This document shows positions 21,196 through 32,064 of a DNA stretch of 64,000 bases, one piece after another. The stretch's first letter is position 1. Each line of letters starts with the position of its first letter. The translations under genes and the position numbers were made by a program. The stretch covers positions 50,671,700-50,735,699 of the forward strand of contig OY744531.1 in the NCBI GenBank assembly GCA_963556195.1. The letters are read 5' to 3'. The notes beneath the pieces were generated by a model. That model saw only the letters and a list, made by a program, of their open reading frames with translations, did not search any database and was not told the DNA's origin. This DNA comes from Sepiola atlantica (lineage: Eukaryota > Mollusca > Cephalopoda > Sepiida > Sepiolidae).

Positions 21196-21700
21196 TATAC
21201 ATACGTAACTTTATATATAGAAAGAAGATAACATTGTTTTAATTTGTACATTTCTTTTTGTTTACCTTTTTAGCACTTCACTTAAGACTGCGTGATTCCG
21301 TTACCAATATGTGTTCTTCCAGTTGTTTCTTTATTCGTCTCTTTTTTTTGGTTTGCATTTGTTGTTCTACATTTTTAAGCCATTTGAAATGATTTTGCAA
21401 AGTTTCTGTTCCTTTGTTGTTTGGCTTGTTTTTCGTTCTTACGTCTTTGACAGTTCCATTAGCAATTCGTCGTGTCCTTCCTTTGTCGGCTTTAAAATTT
21501 TAGAGTTATCGATAAATCTTTACTTTTGTTTTTTATTTTATTTCAGTTGGAAGAGAAAACTATTCCATTAAATTGATTTGCAAAATTGATTTTATGCACA
21601 CGGACATATTTATGTTTATTGTGAGTTTTATGAATGGAATCAATTTCATTCACTTATATTTGCATAATCTAACTATGCATCCACCTTATATATATGAAAG
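21195..21700. other. T-rich stretch without a recognisable gene
   Basis: An open frame of 86 codons (21311-21571) is Phe/Leu-rich, as expected from T-rich DNA, with no domain I can name. Confidence 0.35.

Positions 21701-21702
<2 letters not shown>

Positions 21703-21759
<57 letters not shown>
21703..21759. repeat. (TA)n microsatellite
   Basis: About 28 TA units. Confidence 0.95.
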
Positions 21760-21762
<3 letters not shown>

Positions 21763-21799
21763 AAGAGCAATATGCATATTATAGATGCATTCCAATGAC

Positions 21800-22475
21800 C
21801 AAAGGAAAGATCAATCCATAACCATACCTTTTATCTGTTCTTTCAATTTCTTGATCTTCATATATCGTCGAACGACCACAACTATACTTTTCTTCTGTTC
21901 TTTCAATCTATTTACTTTAAGATATCAGTGAATACCCGCAAGCCCTCTTTGTCTCAGAGACAAATCAAAATTTTTTAATATGTTAACATTGTATTTTTTA
22001 AATTTATTTATGTTTATTTTTTCCAAATTCAAAGCAATGACACTCATAAATTGAATGGATTCATCTTAAGCATTTGTTCAAAATTGTTTGAATGCGTTTT
22101 ATAAATTTGCTAAACAATTTCTTATTTTTTAATTTTTTTCAAATCTCTTTTAAAATCCTTTGTTCTTATGTGGTAAACCGGAAAATGTAATATCTAAATT
22201 TGAAGAATTGCGTCTTGATTCTTCTAGAATGATCAAATATATTTGATGATTGTTTTTGCTTTATTTTTCCAGGTAAGTGGTTCATATACATCAAGTGATT
22301 TACTGAAGGAAATTCATTTACTATAAAGAATTTTATTTGGTCTCATTTTTAACAAAGGTAAGTCACTGATCAAACAGATTATTATTAAGTATGTGTCAAA
22401 TAGGTTAAAAGATTTTGATTGAACTACACAATGCAATACATTACTCAAAATTCTTTAGAATGTTAAAATTCATCA
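21800..22475. other. AT-rich stretch, nothing recognised
   Basis: No repeat head, coding motif or RNA gene seen. Confidence 0.35.
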
Positions 22476-22479
22476 TACT

Positions 22480-22920
22480 TCATCATCATCCATTTTATCA
22501 TCTTTTCCCTTGATCACGGGTCTGACGTTTTCTGGCAGCCTGTGATCTTAGTCTCTAAGCTTGGTAGTTTTGAGGAGTGATTCCGTTGAAATTCCATGGT
22601 CTAAGATCCTTGTTGATGGTTTTCATTGAAGTTTGCTTGGGTTGTTCAACTTTCCATCAGCCTTCCACCTGAAGGTCTCTGCATTTTCCTAACTAGGAGC
22701 CGCTTCATTCAACATGGCCTAACCGATGTAGCCGACTGATCGGCAAAAGTTCGTCCAGCTTTGGTATATTCAACCGCGCTAACAGAGTATCATAGCTGAT
22801 ATGTAGTGTCTGATCTGCCACTACATTGGATATCCATCTGAACATTGCTTTGTCATTATGCTGAAGACACCTATATACAGCACCACACACCTAACATACC
22901 ACCCCTCTTATAGTGAGAGG
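22480..22920 (-). mobile_element. LINE polymerase C-terminus and tail
   Basis: Minus-strand frame 22705-22890 reads CLQHNDKAMFRWISNV, then ISYDTLLARLNIPKLDELL, ISRLHRLGHVE, the terminal box of a non-LTR polymerase (usual form RLRWYGHV). Past a stop, the frame continues with LGKCRDLQVEG, TINKDLRPWN and NYQA, as in the family's K-x-W-x-x-x-I-x-x-DL-x-x-W end. The element finishes in a GAT-rich tail at 22480. Confidence 0.7.
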
Positions 22921-22980
22921 AATAGCTTACAATGTCAGGACTCACAACAGCTCACGGAACTTACCCTATGCCGATTTTCC

Positions 22981-23042
22981 TTTAAAATCGTATAAAAGTG
23001 ATAATAGCTCTACAGCTGTTATCACTTTTATACGATTTTAAA
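22981..23042. repeat. Perfect 24-bp hairpin
   Basis: Arms 22981-23004 and 23019-23042 are exact inverted copies around AATCGTATAAAAGTGATAA. The 14-nt loop can itself pair AGCT with AGCT, leaving CTAC. Could be a small fold-back or a pre-miRNA-like stem, though perfect pairing fits a recent inverted duplication better. Confidence 0.9.
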
Positions 23043-23044
23043 AT

Positions 23045-23510
23045 ATATTATCTTAAAAAAATGTTAAAATTTTTTAAATTTATACTTTACTAGTCAACTG
23101 TTATCTCCTTTACTACCCACAAATCCAAAGATATGTATTCAGTCAGAGACAGCTGCTTCGCCGTATTACAGCTCTTCAGTATGTCTAGACATTGCAGGTG
23201 TTTCAAGTTGGGATTCAAAACCCAACCCCTTGGTCCGTAATGCTATCACACTCTGCACAAAAGTAAAGTAAATTATAATGATTTTTTAAAATATTTGTTT
23301 ACATTAGCGACTGCTGAGAGAGCTCAATATATGTGTGATGCTCATTTGTACACTCTAACTTTGATAGATTCTAAACATTTTAGGATATACATAGTGTTAT
23401 GGTGTGATGGTTATCTACCCTATTTCGGTTGTAAATTGACTCTTCCAGAGACTAGGAATAGAGTTACAACTAAGTGTTACAGCGGTCATTGGCGTTATTC
23501 ATTTGCTGTA
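23045..23510. other. No gene recognised
   Basis: A 73-codon open frame (23295-23516) has no recognised motif. Confidence 0.3.
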
Positions 23511-23519
23511 CGGTGATGA

Positions 23520-23850
23520 TGACGGACATACCAGTCAGGGTTCCAATCTCGACAATCAGTCCGGCAGAAACTGAGCCATTTCGGTGGTCTTTTATCTGTC
23601 GGGCTGAGGTATTGGTCTTGGTTTGTCCTAGGAGGTGCACCTTCCCAGGCCTTGCCTCCTCTCTTTGGGGTGTAGTAAGTTTATTGCTTACTGCATGAGG
23701 TGCCCCGACCAGGGAATGCCGACGGGGCTGCCCAGGCAATTTCTAAAAGGCCAGAGTGCTCCTTCTTTAGAGGTGCTGGCTTGACTCTCCCCACCTTTCG
23801 GTCTTGTGCCACATTTTCTTGCGGTGGGAAGGAAGTAAATAGCGTCATGA
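23520..23850 (+). mobile_element. SINE type A body, different head
   Basis: The head CAATCTCGACAATCAGTCCGG replaces U2. The body matches 42660-43012 well: CTAGGAGGTGCACC, GGCCTTGCCTCCTCTCTTTGG, TAAGTTTATTGCTTACTGC, GGGGCTGCCCAGGCAATTT. The 3' end is CTTGTGCCACATTTTCTTGC then GGAAGTAAATAG. Several open frames of 74-89 codons cross it on both strands and are not genes. Confidence 0.7.
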
Positions 23851-23934
23851 CGGCAATCATTGGTGGCAGCCATAGCTACAATATCAGACACAGATTTACT
23901 GTACATACTATTTCTGTACTTTAAATACATTCTT

Positions 23935-25040
23935 GTAAATATACCACTGTGTTATCTTAATTATTATCAGCCCTTCAAGCTCACAACACATAGATATTTT
24001 TGAATTACATTTATTTATTGGTAGTTTATGCAAAGTGTATTAGATTTGAGTAAATTTTATAACTATTTACAAATATTTTTGTTAATTACTAATCAACTGA
24101 TTTCCTTAAAATTAGATGGACTGAAACATAGCAGAAAACATTTAATTACTAGCAGGGCTACCCAGTATTGCCCCGAAGACATGGAAAAGGAAATGGAAAA
24201 AAATTAAGAAATAAATTTTGTTTATAGAGCCTTTGTAATATGAGTTTAAGTAAAAAAAAGTCGTTAGTCAACCTTTGGCCTGGCGAAGAAAGAAAATGTT
24301 ATTCTTTGGAAAACGAAACAGTAAGAAGTTAAGAAATAAATGGGGTATTAAACTCCTTTGCGATATGAGTGTAAGAAAAAGAAACCCAATAAAGCATAAA
24401 TTTATTCTCTGTTTGTCTGAAATTAAATTGCAGCATAAGTAATGTTTTTACTCGATAAATGTTCGGTAAATAGATCAAATAAACTGACTGTTTTCATTTT
24501 TGTTAGAAGATGACTGTAGTGAATAAAAAAAACAGTCCGGGTTTTTTTAGATAAAAATAGAAATGGGTAAAATGAACTGAATGTTTGTTTGTTTAAAAAA
24601 AATATTTGTGTTTATTTAAATGGAGCTCCTTTTTTCAAAATATTATTTGGTTGTTTTTAAATATAAATTAGTAACTCATGGTAGACGTCGTAATGTAAAT
24701 CAGTGAAAAGGTTTTATTAAGTAGCCATGAAAGATAAGCGATTTTTCTTTTTAATTACATCCACCAATGAAATGTAGAATAACAAATGAAAAAAATCACC
24801 TTAAAACGAAGCAGTAATGTACGTCAAATTTAAGAGTACTTACACAGACAACAGATTTTAAACACTATTAGAAATTTTCGTATTTGTAACAAATGCCACA
24901 CTTTCATTGGCTAATGAACAAATATGAGTAACCAATTTCAGTTTCTGAAATCTTTCTTTGAAGAAAGTTGGTAGGACATGGTGGAGGTATGCAGCCTACT
25001 GAGTAAAACAACAAAAAAGGGTTCTCTTTTTCTTTCTTGC
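23935..25040. other. AT-rich stretch, nothing recognised
   Basis: Read on both strands; no coding motif, SINE head or clear repeat found. Confidence 0.35.
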
Positions 25041-25178
25041 TTTTCCTTCAATGCATTCTTTGTCCCTAACATTATTCAATAAATTAGCTCAAAGTTACAT
25101 CAGTCTATCCATCAAGCAAGGATTCTCACTCATTTTGCATCCTCTGCTCTATGATAAAGATCTATGTGTATTTATTTG

Positions 25179-25187
<9 letters not shown>

Positions 25188-25256
<69 letters not shown>

Positions 25257-25270
25257 CGAGAGAGAGAGAA
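25188..25270. repeat. (CT)n-(TA)n-(GA)n compound microsatellite
   Basis: CT, TA and GA runs follow each other. The flanking CT and GA runs are complementary, so the block is an imperfect palindrome. Confidence 0.95.
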
Positions 25271-25400
25271 AAGAGGGTAGTGCAGTATTAGTGCAGTTCC
25301 AACGAGAGAAAAGTATATATGTAAAGGAGTAAGGCTACCAACATTTGTAAAATGTTTTTTTCAACATTTATGTATTATTTTGTTATTTTATCATTTTATA

Positions 25401-25453
25401 ATTTTATATAACGCGTTTCAAGCGGTGGTCCGCTTTCATCAGATATGTAAATC
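25401..25453 (-). ncRNA. Hammerhead ribozyme motif in PLE left arm
   Basis: Minus-strand core: CTGATGA (25436-25442), stem II AAGCGG/CCGCTT with loop ACCA (six perfect pairs, 25420-25435), GAAA (25416-25419). The stem III side is the palindrome ACGCGT (25411-25416) followed by T at position 17. Stem I begins ATAT/ATAT, then an internal loop. This is the minimal type I form with very short stem III known from PLE repeats. It is the best-paired core in the window. Confidence 0.8.
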
Positions 25454-25877
25454 CATTTGAAGAAATGTCTTTCGATTTGAAAGAGTGTTGTTTCATTTGA
25501 GGAAATGTGTTATTGTTTGACGTTTTTGCGCATGCGTCGGTTTGCGGGTGTGTGAGCATGTGTTCTGATAATTTTATATCTTTTATTCTTTATTTTTTAT
25601 TTTTCTTGCTTCTATTGGTCAAAGTCGTGTGTGTTTATTAAGTACGTGTTATTTTTACCTTTATTTTATCAGGCATCTAAATTTTTTTAGGTGCATAAAT
25701 TTTCTTTTGAAATTGATTACTTTTTATTGCCTAGTCTCCAAGATGGCTGTTGTGCCCATGTGCGTGTGTGCGTGTGTACGCGCACATGTGTGGTCAGTTC
25801 TGAATCTTGTACATAGGTGAGCGACATACACCCCCCACACACACACAAACACACGCACACATATGTGTGCACACACA

Positions 25878-25897
25878 CACACACACACACACACACA
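25878..25897. repeat. (CA)n microsatellite inside PLE arm
   Basis: About 10 CA units, with GT/CA alternations on both sides. Confidence 0.9.
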
Positions 25898-26016
25898 GGC
25901 GTATGGTTAGATAGTGATAGAGAGAGGTAGAGAAAGGTTGATAAAAGTGTGTGTTGTTACAGTTATGATCTGTTCAATGCTGGATTGAATTTTAACATGA
26001 AGTTTTTTTCTTCACA

Positions 26017-26848
26017 GACATCTACCACAAACGCCTAACAATATCTCCATTTTATAAGCCATCACCCCAAAAGCTGCCTAAAATCTGTACCCTACTCCCT
26101 AGCACGCAGGATCTGTACTATAGTCAGTGACAAAGACCTCCGGATTGTCCGACTGGAGGAACTACAGAAAACTTTAACAAGAAGAGGATACCCGCTACAA
26201 ATAATACACTAAGGTATAGAACTAGCAGAAAACATTCCATTAGAACAATTACGAATCCCCAAAAAACGAAACAAAGAACAAATATTAGCAATCCAGAATT
26301 ATTCACAGAAATAACAAGAAACCTAAACCTACTCAACCATAACAACAAACTAAACAACACATTAAAAACAACGAAAATAATAAAAAGTAAACGCCAACCA
26401 AAAAACCTCAAACAAATTTTAACCTCATCCAAACTCAACCAACACACAATACAAGGGGTCACAAAATACAACAAGGAAAGATGTGGGGTCTGTGACATAA
26501 TAATAGAGGGGAACTCATACACATTTAAACACCCAACACAAACATTCACAATAAAAAGATTTTAACTGCACCTCCAAGAACGTTGTCTATGTGCTAGAAT
26601 GTACAACATGTAACGAAGCTTATATAGGTGCTACAAAAACATTTAATAAAAGAGTATCTTTACATAAAAGCAACATTAAAATCAAAGAAAACCGTAAATT
26701 ATTCGTCTCCCAACATGTGCACTCATGCAGTGGAGGAACATTTAAAATAATGCAAATTTTCTAAAGCCAAGATTACACCTACTTACTAACACAAGAAAAA
26801 AACTTCATATTTAAATTCAATCCAGCATTGAACAGATCATAACTGTAC
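26017..26848 (+). mobile_element. Penelope-like element coding part: RT thumb, linker, GIY-YIG-like endonuclease
   Basis: Plus-strand frames, in order: RLEELQKTLTRRGYPLQIIH and GIELA (RT C-terminus/thumb, ~26140-26230, one stop), SKRQPKNLKQILTSSKL (~26386-26436), RCGVCD with a CxxC pair (~26479), TFTIKRF (~26540), then after a +1 frameshift near 26562 NVVYVLECTTCNEAYIG (~26582-26632). That last block is the GIY-YIG endonuclease with VVY in place of GIY, followed by K-R-x-x-LHKS carrying the Arg and His expected next. The protein ends FKFNPALNRS at about 26838. The RT palm is absent, so the copy is 5' truncated. A hydrophobic 141-codon minus-strand frame opposite it is an antisense shadow. Confidence 0.85.
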
Positions 26849-27427
26849 AACATACTTTTATCAACCTTTCTCTACCTCTCTCTATCATTATCTAACCATA
26901 CGCCTGTGTGTGTGCACACATATGTGTGTGTGGGGGGGTCTATGTTGCTCACCTATGTACAAGATTCAGAACTGACCACACAAGTGCGCGCACACACGCA
27001 CGTGGGCACAACAGCCATCTGGAAGACTAGGCAATAAAAAGTAATCAATTTCAAAAGAAAATCTACACACATTAAGAAATTAAGATGACCGATAAAATAA
27101 AGGTAAAAATAACACGTACTTAATAAACACACACGACTTTGACCAAGAGAAGCAGAAAAAATAAAAAATAAAAAATAAAAGATATAAAATTATCAAAACA
27201 TGTACTCACACACCCGCAAAGCCACACATGCGCAAAAACGTCAAACAATAACACATTTCCTCAAATGAAACAACACTCTTAGACATTTCTTCAAATGGAT
27301 TTACATATCTGATGAAAGCGGACAACAGCTTGAAATGCGTTATATAACATTATAAAATGATAAAATAACAAAATAATAAATAAATGTTGAAAAAAACATT
27401 TTACAAATGTTGGTAGCCTTACTCCTT

Positions 27428-27437
<10 letters not shown>
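26797..27437 (+). mobile_element. Penelope-like element 3' region (right arm, pLTR-like)
   Basis: Runs from the last codons of the PLE frame through a CA/GT-rich part and the hammerhead motif to CTTACTCCTTTAC at the edge of a TA array. It is the same sequence as the left arm in opposite orientation, with about 90 percent or better identity by eye, so the two diverged recently. The left arm keeps CGCGTT after GAAA where this arm has TGCGTT. Confidence 0.8.
27297..27345 (+). ncRNA. Hammerhead ribozyme motif in PLE right arm
   Basis: CTGATGA (27309-27315), stem II AAGCGG/CAGCTT with loop ACAA (one internal mismatch, 27316-27331), GAAA (27332-27335), then TGCGTT. It is on the same strand as the PLE coding frame. 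The mismatch and the loss of the ACGCGT palindrome suggest a weaker ribozyme than the left-arm copy. Confidence 0.7.

Positions 27438-27490
<53 letters not shown>
27430..27490. repeat. (TA)n microsatellite at PLE end
   Basis: About 30 TA units directly after the right arm, then two ATTGATAAATATAT units. Confidence 0.95.
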
Positions 27491-27509
27491 ATAAATATAT
27501 ATTGATAAA

Positions 27510-27690
27510 TATATATCCACCTTATCACACCAAATTAGCGAATGAAAAACTGCCGAAAGAAACCATTTAAGTGTTTAGGGGTAGGGAGAAAGCAAATAGG
27601 AAATCCGACAACACACATGCCCACTGTTTAAAATAAATACGGAAAGAAACCCTTGAATCTATTTCGGTAATGAGATTTTTCTTTCTTTTT
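27510..27690 (-). repeat. Inverted fragment of the 20.9-kb repeat
   Basis: AAAGCAAATAGGAAATCCGACAACACAC and AATACGGAAAGAAACCC parallel 35120-35220 and are the complement of the 36000-36110 part. Confidence 0.5.
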
Positions 27691-28189
27691 TTCCTTTCTT
27701 CTTTCTATACCGATTGATACGTTTTCTTACTTTTTTTAACTTTCTAGTTTGAGACGTTTATTTCTTTCTTATTTTTTGTTACTGCACTGACTGAGAAGTT
27801 ATTTTATATGAATGTAAATATTAGTGCAAACACTGGGGAACCATGTATTTTTTTCAGTCATATTTGACGGAGTGTCTACACTCATTCTCATATATTTAAT
27901 ATTCTTCATATTCAACTTATATTTACCACCTACGTACCGGCCTTAGATGTCTATCGCCATTCCAAAAAAGTCATCTTTTCAACATACTTACCTACTGCTC
28001 AACGAATCCAGGAAACTCTACTGTTTCTCCGGATGTGAATGTATAGATGTTTACCAGTTGATACTGAAAACAATCTTCATTCGCTCGATACTGATTCAGC
28101 ATTAGTTTTACACGCCACAAACAGAAGTAACCATCTGCATAGTGTAATTGGTAAGCGTTTGTATCAAATATACTTAAAGATTGCTAAAA

Positions 28190-28890
28190 TAACAATATGT
28201 AAAGTAGAAATTACAGGTAGGTTCAGAGAGGATAACCATTTTGTGTGCAAGGAATGTGAGACAATAGAGATGAATGAGAACTCAGATGTGAAGAAAATAC
28301 ATTTGGATAGCGATGCTATTCAGGTTGTTCAGAAGTTTATTTTACCTGGGTGATACCATTGGAGCACAGAGAAGTACTGATATGATGCTGGTGCGATTGC
28401 AAGTGTTAGGAATGGGTTGAGTAAGTGCAGGTAATTTCTGCTATTACTAACAAACACTGTCGACCAAGGGAAGTCTATCAGGCATGTGTATACAGTGTGA
28501 TGTATGGAAGTGAAACCTGGCCAGAGAGACTTGAGAATATGTGTTACATGGATACAATGGATGTGTAACATGAGTCTTAAGACAGATTAAGATCGAATGA
28601 CCTCAGAATAAGATTAAATCTGGACAGTATAGGGAGATGTGTGCAGAACAGGACACTTCATTATTTTGGATGAGAGTTATTGGGTTAGTAGATGTAGAAC
28701 AGTTGAGATAGCAGGGTCGGTTGGCAGGAGAAGGCCAAAGAAAACATGGGCGGAAGTTATAAGGATGGATTTGAGAGTAAGAGGGATGACTAAAGACCTA
28801 TGCAGATATGGGTTAATTTGGAAGTCACTTTCTAAAAGACGTCCAACACATGTCAGCATGTTAAAGCGATGGTGATGATGATTATGATGA
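28190..28890 (+). mobile_element. LINE polymerase 3' half and tail
   Basis: In order on the plus strand with shifts: CKECETIEM (28250), VVQKFILPG-GDTIGAQRSTD (28325), C-x-QCDVWK (usual YGSETW, 28490), RWMCNMSLK-like (28555), NIGRCVQNRTL, ESYWVSRCRTVEIAGSVGRR (28670-28730), KTWAEVIRMDLRVRGMTKDL (28740-28800), then RRPTHVSML and a GATGAT tail. The 78-codon frame at 28639-28875 belongs to this element. Confidence 0.8.
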
Positions 28891-29049
28891 AATATTAATT
28901 AAGCTGGATCAAATGTTTAGAGGAAATAAACATGTTTTGCGAGTTGAGGACTGAACATCTCTTGGCGAAGACAGGTACACTCTGGGATACGGGCTTCACC
29001 CCCAACCTACTTCCACTGTACCCTTGAGTCTAAGCTGCTGAGAGAAGGT

Positions 29050-29570
29050 TTTATTAGTGAATCACCACTTATCAAAGCAAAAAGCTCTCGTTGATAAGGG
29101 TTAATGAGATGGATAGATTGTCAGTTGAATGATGAATAATATTATGAGAGGATTGAAAATGATGAATGGAATAAAAAAGTTTGATTACTTATGAGGATGA
29201 TTTATGATAAGTATTTGTTGACATCAGATTTGAAGGCAACCATGTTGAAGCCTGCAGGAAAGCAATCTCGTTGTAACGTGTTTCATAGATGGGAAGTTCT
29301 TAGGAAGAAATTCTGTTCATGGAAATTCTGTTGGATGTTAGGCATGTGGAGGAACAAAAGGAAAGTTCTTTGAATGTCTTAAAAAGAGGAACCAGAGATT
29401 GAAGCTCAGTCGAGCACCTTTCATGGAAATAAGATAAAGAAGAGAAAGATTAGGAATGTCTCTTCTGTAAGAAAAGGGTTGTAGAGAACTGAAGAAATCA
29501 TTCCGCACTAGATTGCAAAGTCAATTCTGTACTTTGTCAAGACAGGAATGCTCAGGGTTGCACCTTCCCG
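29050..29570 (-). mobile_element. LINE polymerase C-terminus (Jockey/CR1-like)
   Basis: Minus-strand counterparts of 13126-13740: a LSHR-like box in the 29460-29480 area, PNIQQNFHEQNFFLRTSHL (usual FF-RT-RLW, ~29290-29350), then FKSDVNKYLS at ~29215-29240. Its 3' UTR runs on to ~29050 with AACCCTTATCAACGAG. Confidence 0.65.
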
Positions 29571-29679
29571 GTCTTCTGTCCTTCCCTAATACCCTTGCCA
29601 GTTAATGCTAGATCAGCAAAGACGATGTAATACTAAGAAAATCTCTCTGTGGAACCTTGATTAATGCTACAGAAAGTTT

Positions 29680-29815
29680 CTAGAAAACACTGCTTCAAAT
29701 TGCCAATGTTAAATTGCCTCATCTTTCGGCTAACAATCTTATCCTCTCAATAACGTTTATCCTCGAGCGGCTCTTGGCCTTCATAAGTGGTCACCCAACA
29801 GTAAAAAAAAAAGGT
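29680..29815 (+). mobile_element. LINE 3' end fragment with poly(A)
   Basis: ATCCTCGAGCGGCTCTTGGCCTTCATAAGTGG then AAAAAAAAAA at 29803 matches the 3' UTR end at 46905-46930. It faces the minus-strand copy at 29050-29570. Confidence 0.55.
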
Positions 29816-29984
29816 AGAGCTTGTTATAGATTCTTGGACGCATCTAAGATAAGATGCGTCTATTCAATCTGAGCGATATAAATGTTATTTGAAACTGAAG
29901 TGTACCAGACCGAGTAATTGACAGTGCCTCTTGTAGAAGTGTTAGAACAAAGTTATTAAACAAAAGTAGACTTTTTTGAAATTT

Positions 29985-30155
29985 TATCTATTTTGTCCAT
30001 GGTCAGTGAAAGAGAAATCCTTCTAAACTGAGACAATTTAAACATTTGTCCCAATTCAGAGTGCCCCTTTTTGGGAAACTAGATTTCCCTTACATTAAAA
30101 CCGACCTTGTGTCTAACTCTGCTCTCGTGAGGGAGGCAAGTAAATATAGACAGTG
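29985..30155 (+). mobile_element. SINE type B
   Basis: TTTTGTCCATGGTCAGTGAAAGA, CTGAGACAATTTAAACATTTGTCCCAATTCAGAGTGCCCC, then ACCGACCTTGTGTCTAACTCTG and GGCAAGTAAATATAG. The U2-like head is not evident in this copy. Confidence 0.65.
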
Positions 30156-30379
30156 AAAGACAGGCCAAAATCAAAGAATGAGTACTAGAGTATTGAGGTA
30201 CTAGGTTTGAGCGATTTGGTAAAATGTCATAATGCTCTGTATTCGTCCAAATGTTGGATAAAATTGATTTTTGGTTTGGTCTGAAATGGTACTTTTGTCC
30301 TGACATAAAAAAATTATTTATTTTTCAACAAGCTCTTTTTAGTTACGTTTTATTAAGCAGCAATAACTCTTGTAGAGAA

Positions 30380-32060
30380 ATTTTAAAACACGAATAGGCA
30401 GCACTCTTTCAGACACAAAGATACAGGAAATGGGCGTGCCACAAGCAAGCATATTGTCCCTTACCTTATTCAATATAAAAATTAATAATATTGTAAAAAG
30501 TCTTCAACCTTGTGTGGAAGGATCATTATATGTAGATTTAATTTGCCATGCATCCCAAAACATCGACTGAACACCAACTACAAGAATGCTTGAATAAAAT
30601 AAATCAATGGACAATTAAAAATGGTTTTAAATTATCCTGAAATAAAACCAAATGCATGCACTTCTGTCAATTACGGAAAATGCACTGCAATCCAGTTTTA
30701 AAACTAGAAGGAATAGAAATACTTGTGGTACAACAGCATACATTCCTTGGAATCATCGTTGACCCAAAAACTGACGTTTATTCCTTACATAACACAACTA
30801 AGAACTAAATGCAACAAAGCTATCCAATTGATTAAAGTAGTGGCACACACTAACGAGGGTGCAGAAAAGTACACATTATTAAAATTATACCGAACACTTG
30901 TTCGATCCAAACTGGACTATGGCTGCTTCATCTATGGATTAACCCACAAATCGTACCTAAAAACATTAGAAACTGTTTACTACTAAGGACTGCAACTTGC
31001 ACTGGGAGTCTTCCAAACTTCTCCTGTGGAAAATTTGCACCTAGAAGCACATGAAGCTCCTCTGACCCTAATAAGACAGAAACTAGCAATACAATACTAT
31101 CATACCTACTAAACCCAGCATACAACACCATATTCAAACTAAATTACAAAGAACTGTATCAAAGGAAAAAAATGCAATAAAACCTATTGGCCTCCAAATA
31201 GAATCAATAATCAAAGAAACCAACATCCCACTCAAAAAGATACATGATACCATTCAACAAACAATACCACCGTGGGAAATACCAAAACCTAAAAGGAAAC
31301 TTAGAAATGAATAAACTCAATAAAATTACCACACATCCTCACATTTTTCAAGAAAAACTAAATAAAATCCTAGATTGTTATCCCAAATATACCACTATAT
31401 TTACAGGCGGATCTAAGGACAAGTACATAACAGAATGTGCAGCTGTACATGAAAACAAAACTATTTAACAACATCTTCCTGAAGAATCATCTATTTTCAG
31501 TGCAGAATCCAATGCCATAGATTTAGCTCTCGATATTATCTCTCAGAGTAAAAAGAAAAACGTTGTTATTCTTTCAGACTCCTTATCAATATTAACAACA
31601 TTGAAAAATAGAAATCTGGATAACCGACTGATTATCAAACTATTATGTAGAATAACATCAAGAGATTATATTTTGTTGAATCCCAAGTCACATAGGAATC
31701 CAAGGAAATGATAAGGCTGACACAGCAGCCAAAACCGCCCCAAAAGGGCTTCTCAACAGCAAATTTAAATTTCCATACACAGACCTCAAGAAAAAACATC
31801 CAAGCATATATCCACAAGAAATGGCAGTCTAGATGGAGCAATACAACCTGATTTAGGAGAATAGAGCAGAACTGTAGAAAGTCACAAACGGAGGAAGTCA
31901 TCCTCTCTTGACTCTGTATTGGCCAATTCCGGGCAATTCTAGTTTTTTAGAGCATTTTACTAAAAGATTTTTACCAATACCCCTAAGTCCGAGTGGCAAG
32001 GTCGTAAAACCACAGCTAATCGCCTGAAAAAAGTAGAACCACTACACCCCCCCCCCCAAA
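30380..32060 (+). mobile_element. LINE with RT and RNase H domains (I-like), decayed
   Basis: Plus-strand frames give: MGVPQASILSLTLFNIKIN (RT motif B region, 30430), SLYVD (usual YVDD, second Asp lost, 30520), LGIIVDPKT (30750), TLLKLYRTLVRSKLDYG (30880-30930), then an RNase H: YTTIFTGGSKDKY (31390; family FTDGS, so the first catalytic Asp is Gly here), FSAESNAIDLALDII (Glu kept), VVILSDSLSIL (Asp kept), and HIGIQGNDKADTAAK-like (31690-31730). RT followed by RNase H is the mark of the I group. Multiple stops and shifts. About 1.7 kb remain. Confidence 0.85.
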
Positions 32061-32064
32061 AAAA

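Larger units (their letters stand above)
25318..26017 (-). mobile_element. Penelope-like element, inverted upstream copy (left arm)
   Basis: This ~700-bp arm is an inverted copy of 26797-27437. Shared words include GTAAAGGAGTAAGGCTACCA (25321) with its complement at 27412-27431, the hammerhead region, GAAATGTGTTATTGTTTGACG, GTACTTAATAAACACACACG-like and GGTTAGATAGTGATAGAGAG. At its inner end it carries, antisense, the codons for the last ~15 residues of the PLE protein (FKFNPALNRS). It is therefore a truncated, inverted PLE copy ahead of the main copy, an arrangement known for Penelope elements. Confidence 0.8.

Noticed and set aside
26124..26549. 141-codon hydrophobic minus-strand frame resembling a membrane protein
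   Set aside because: It lies exactly opposite the Penelope coding region and is its antisense shadow.
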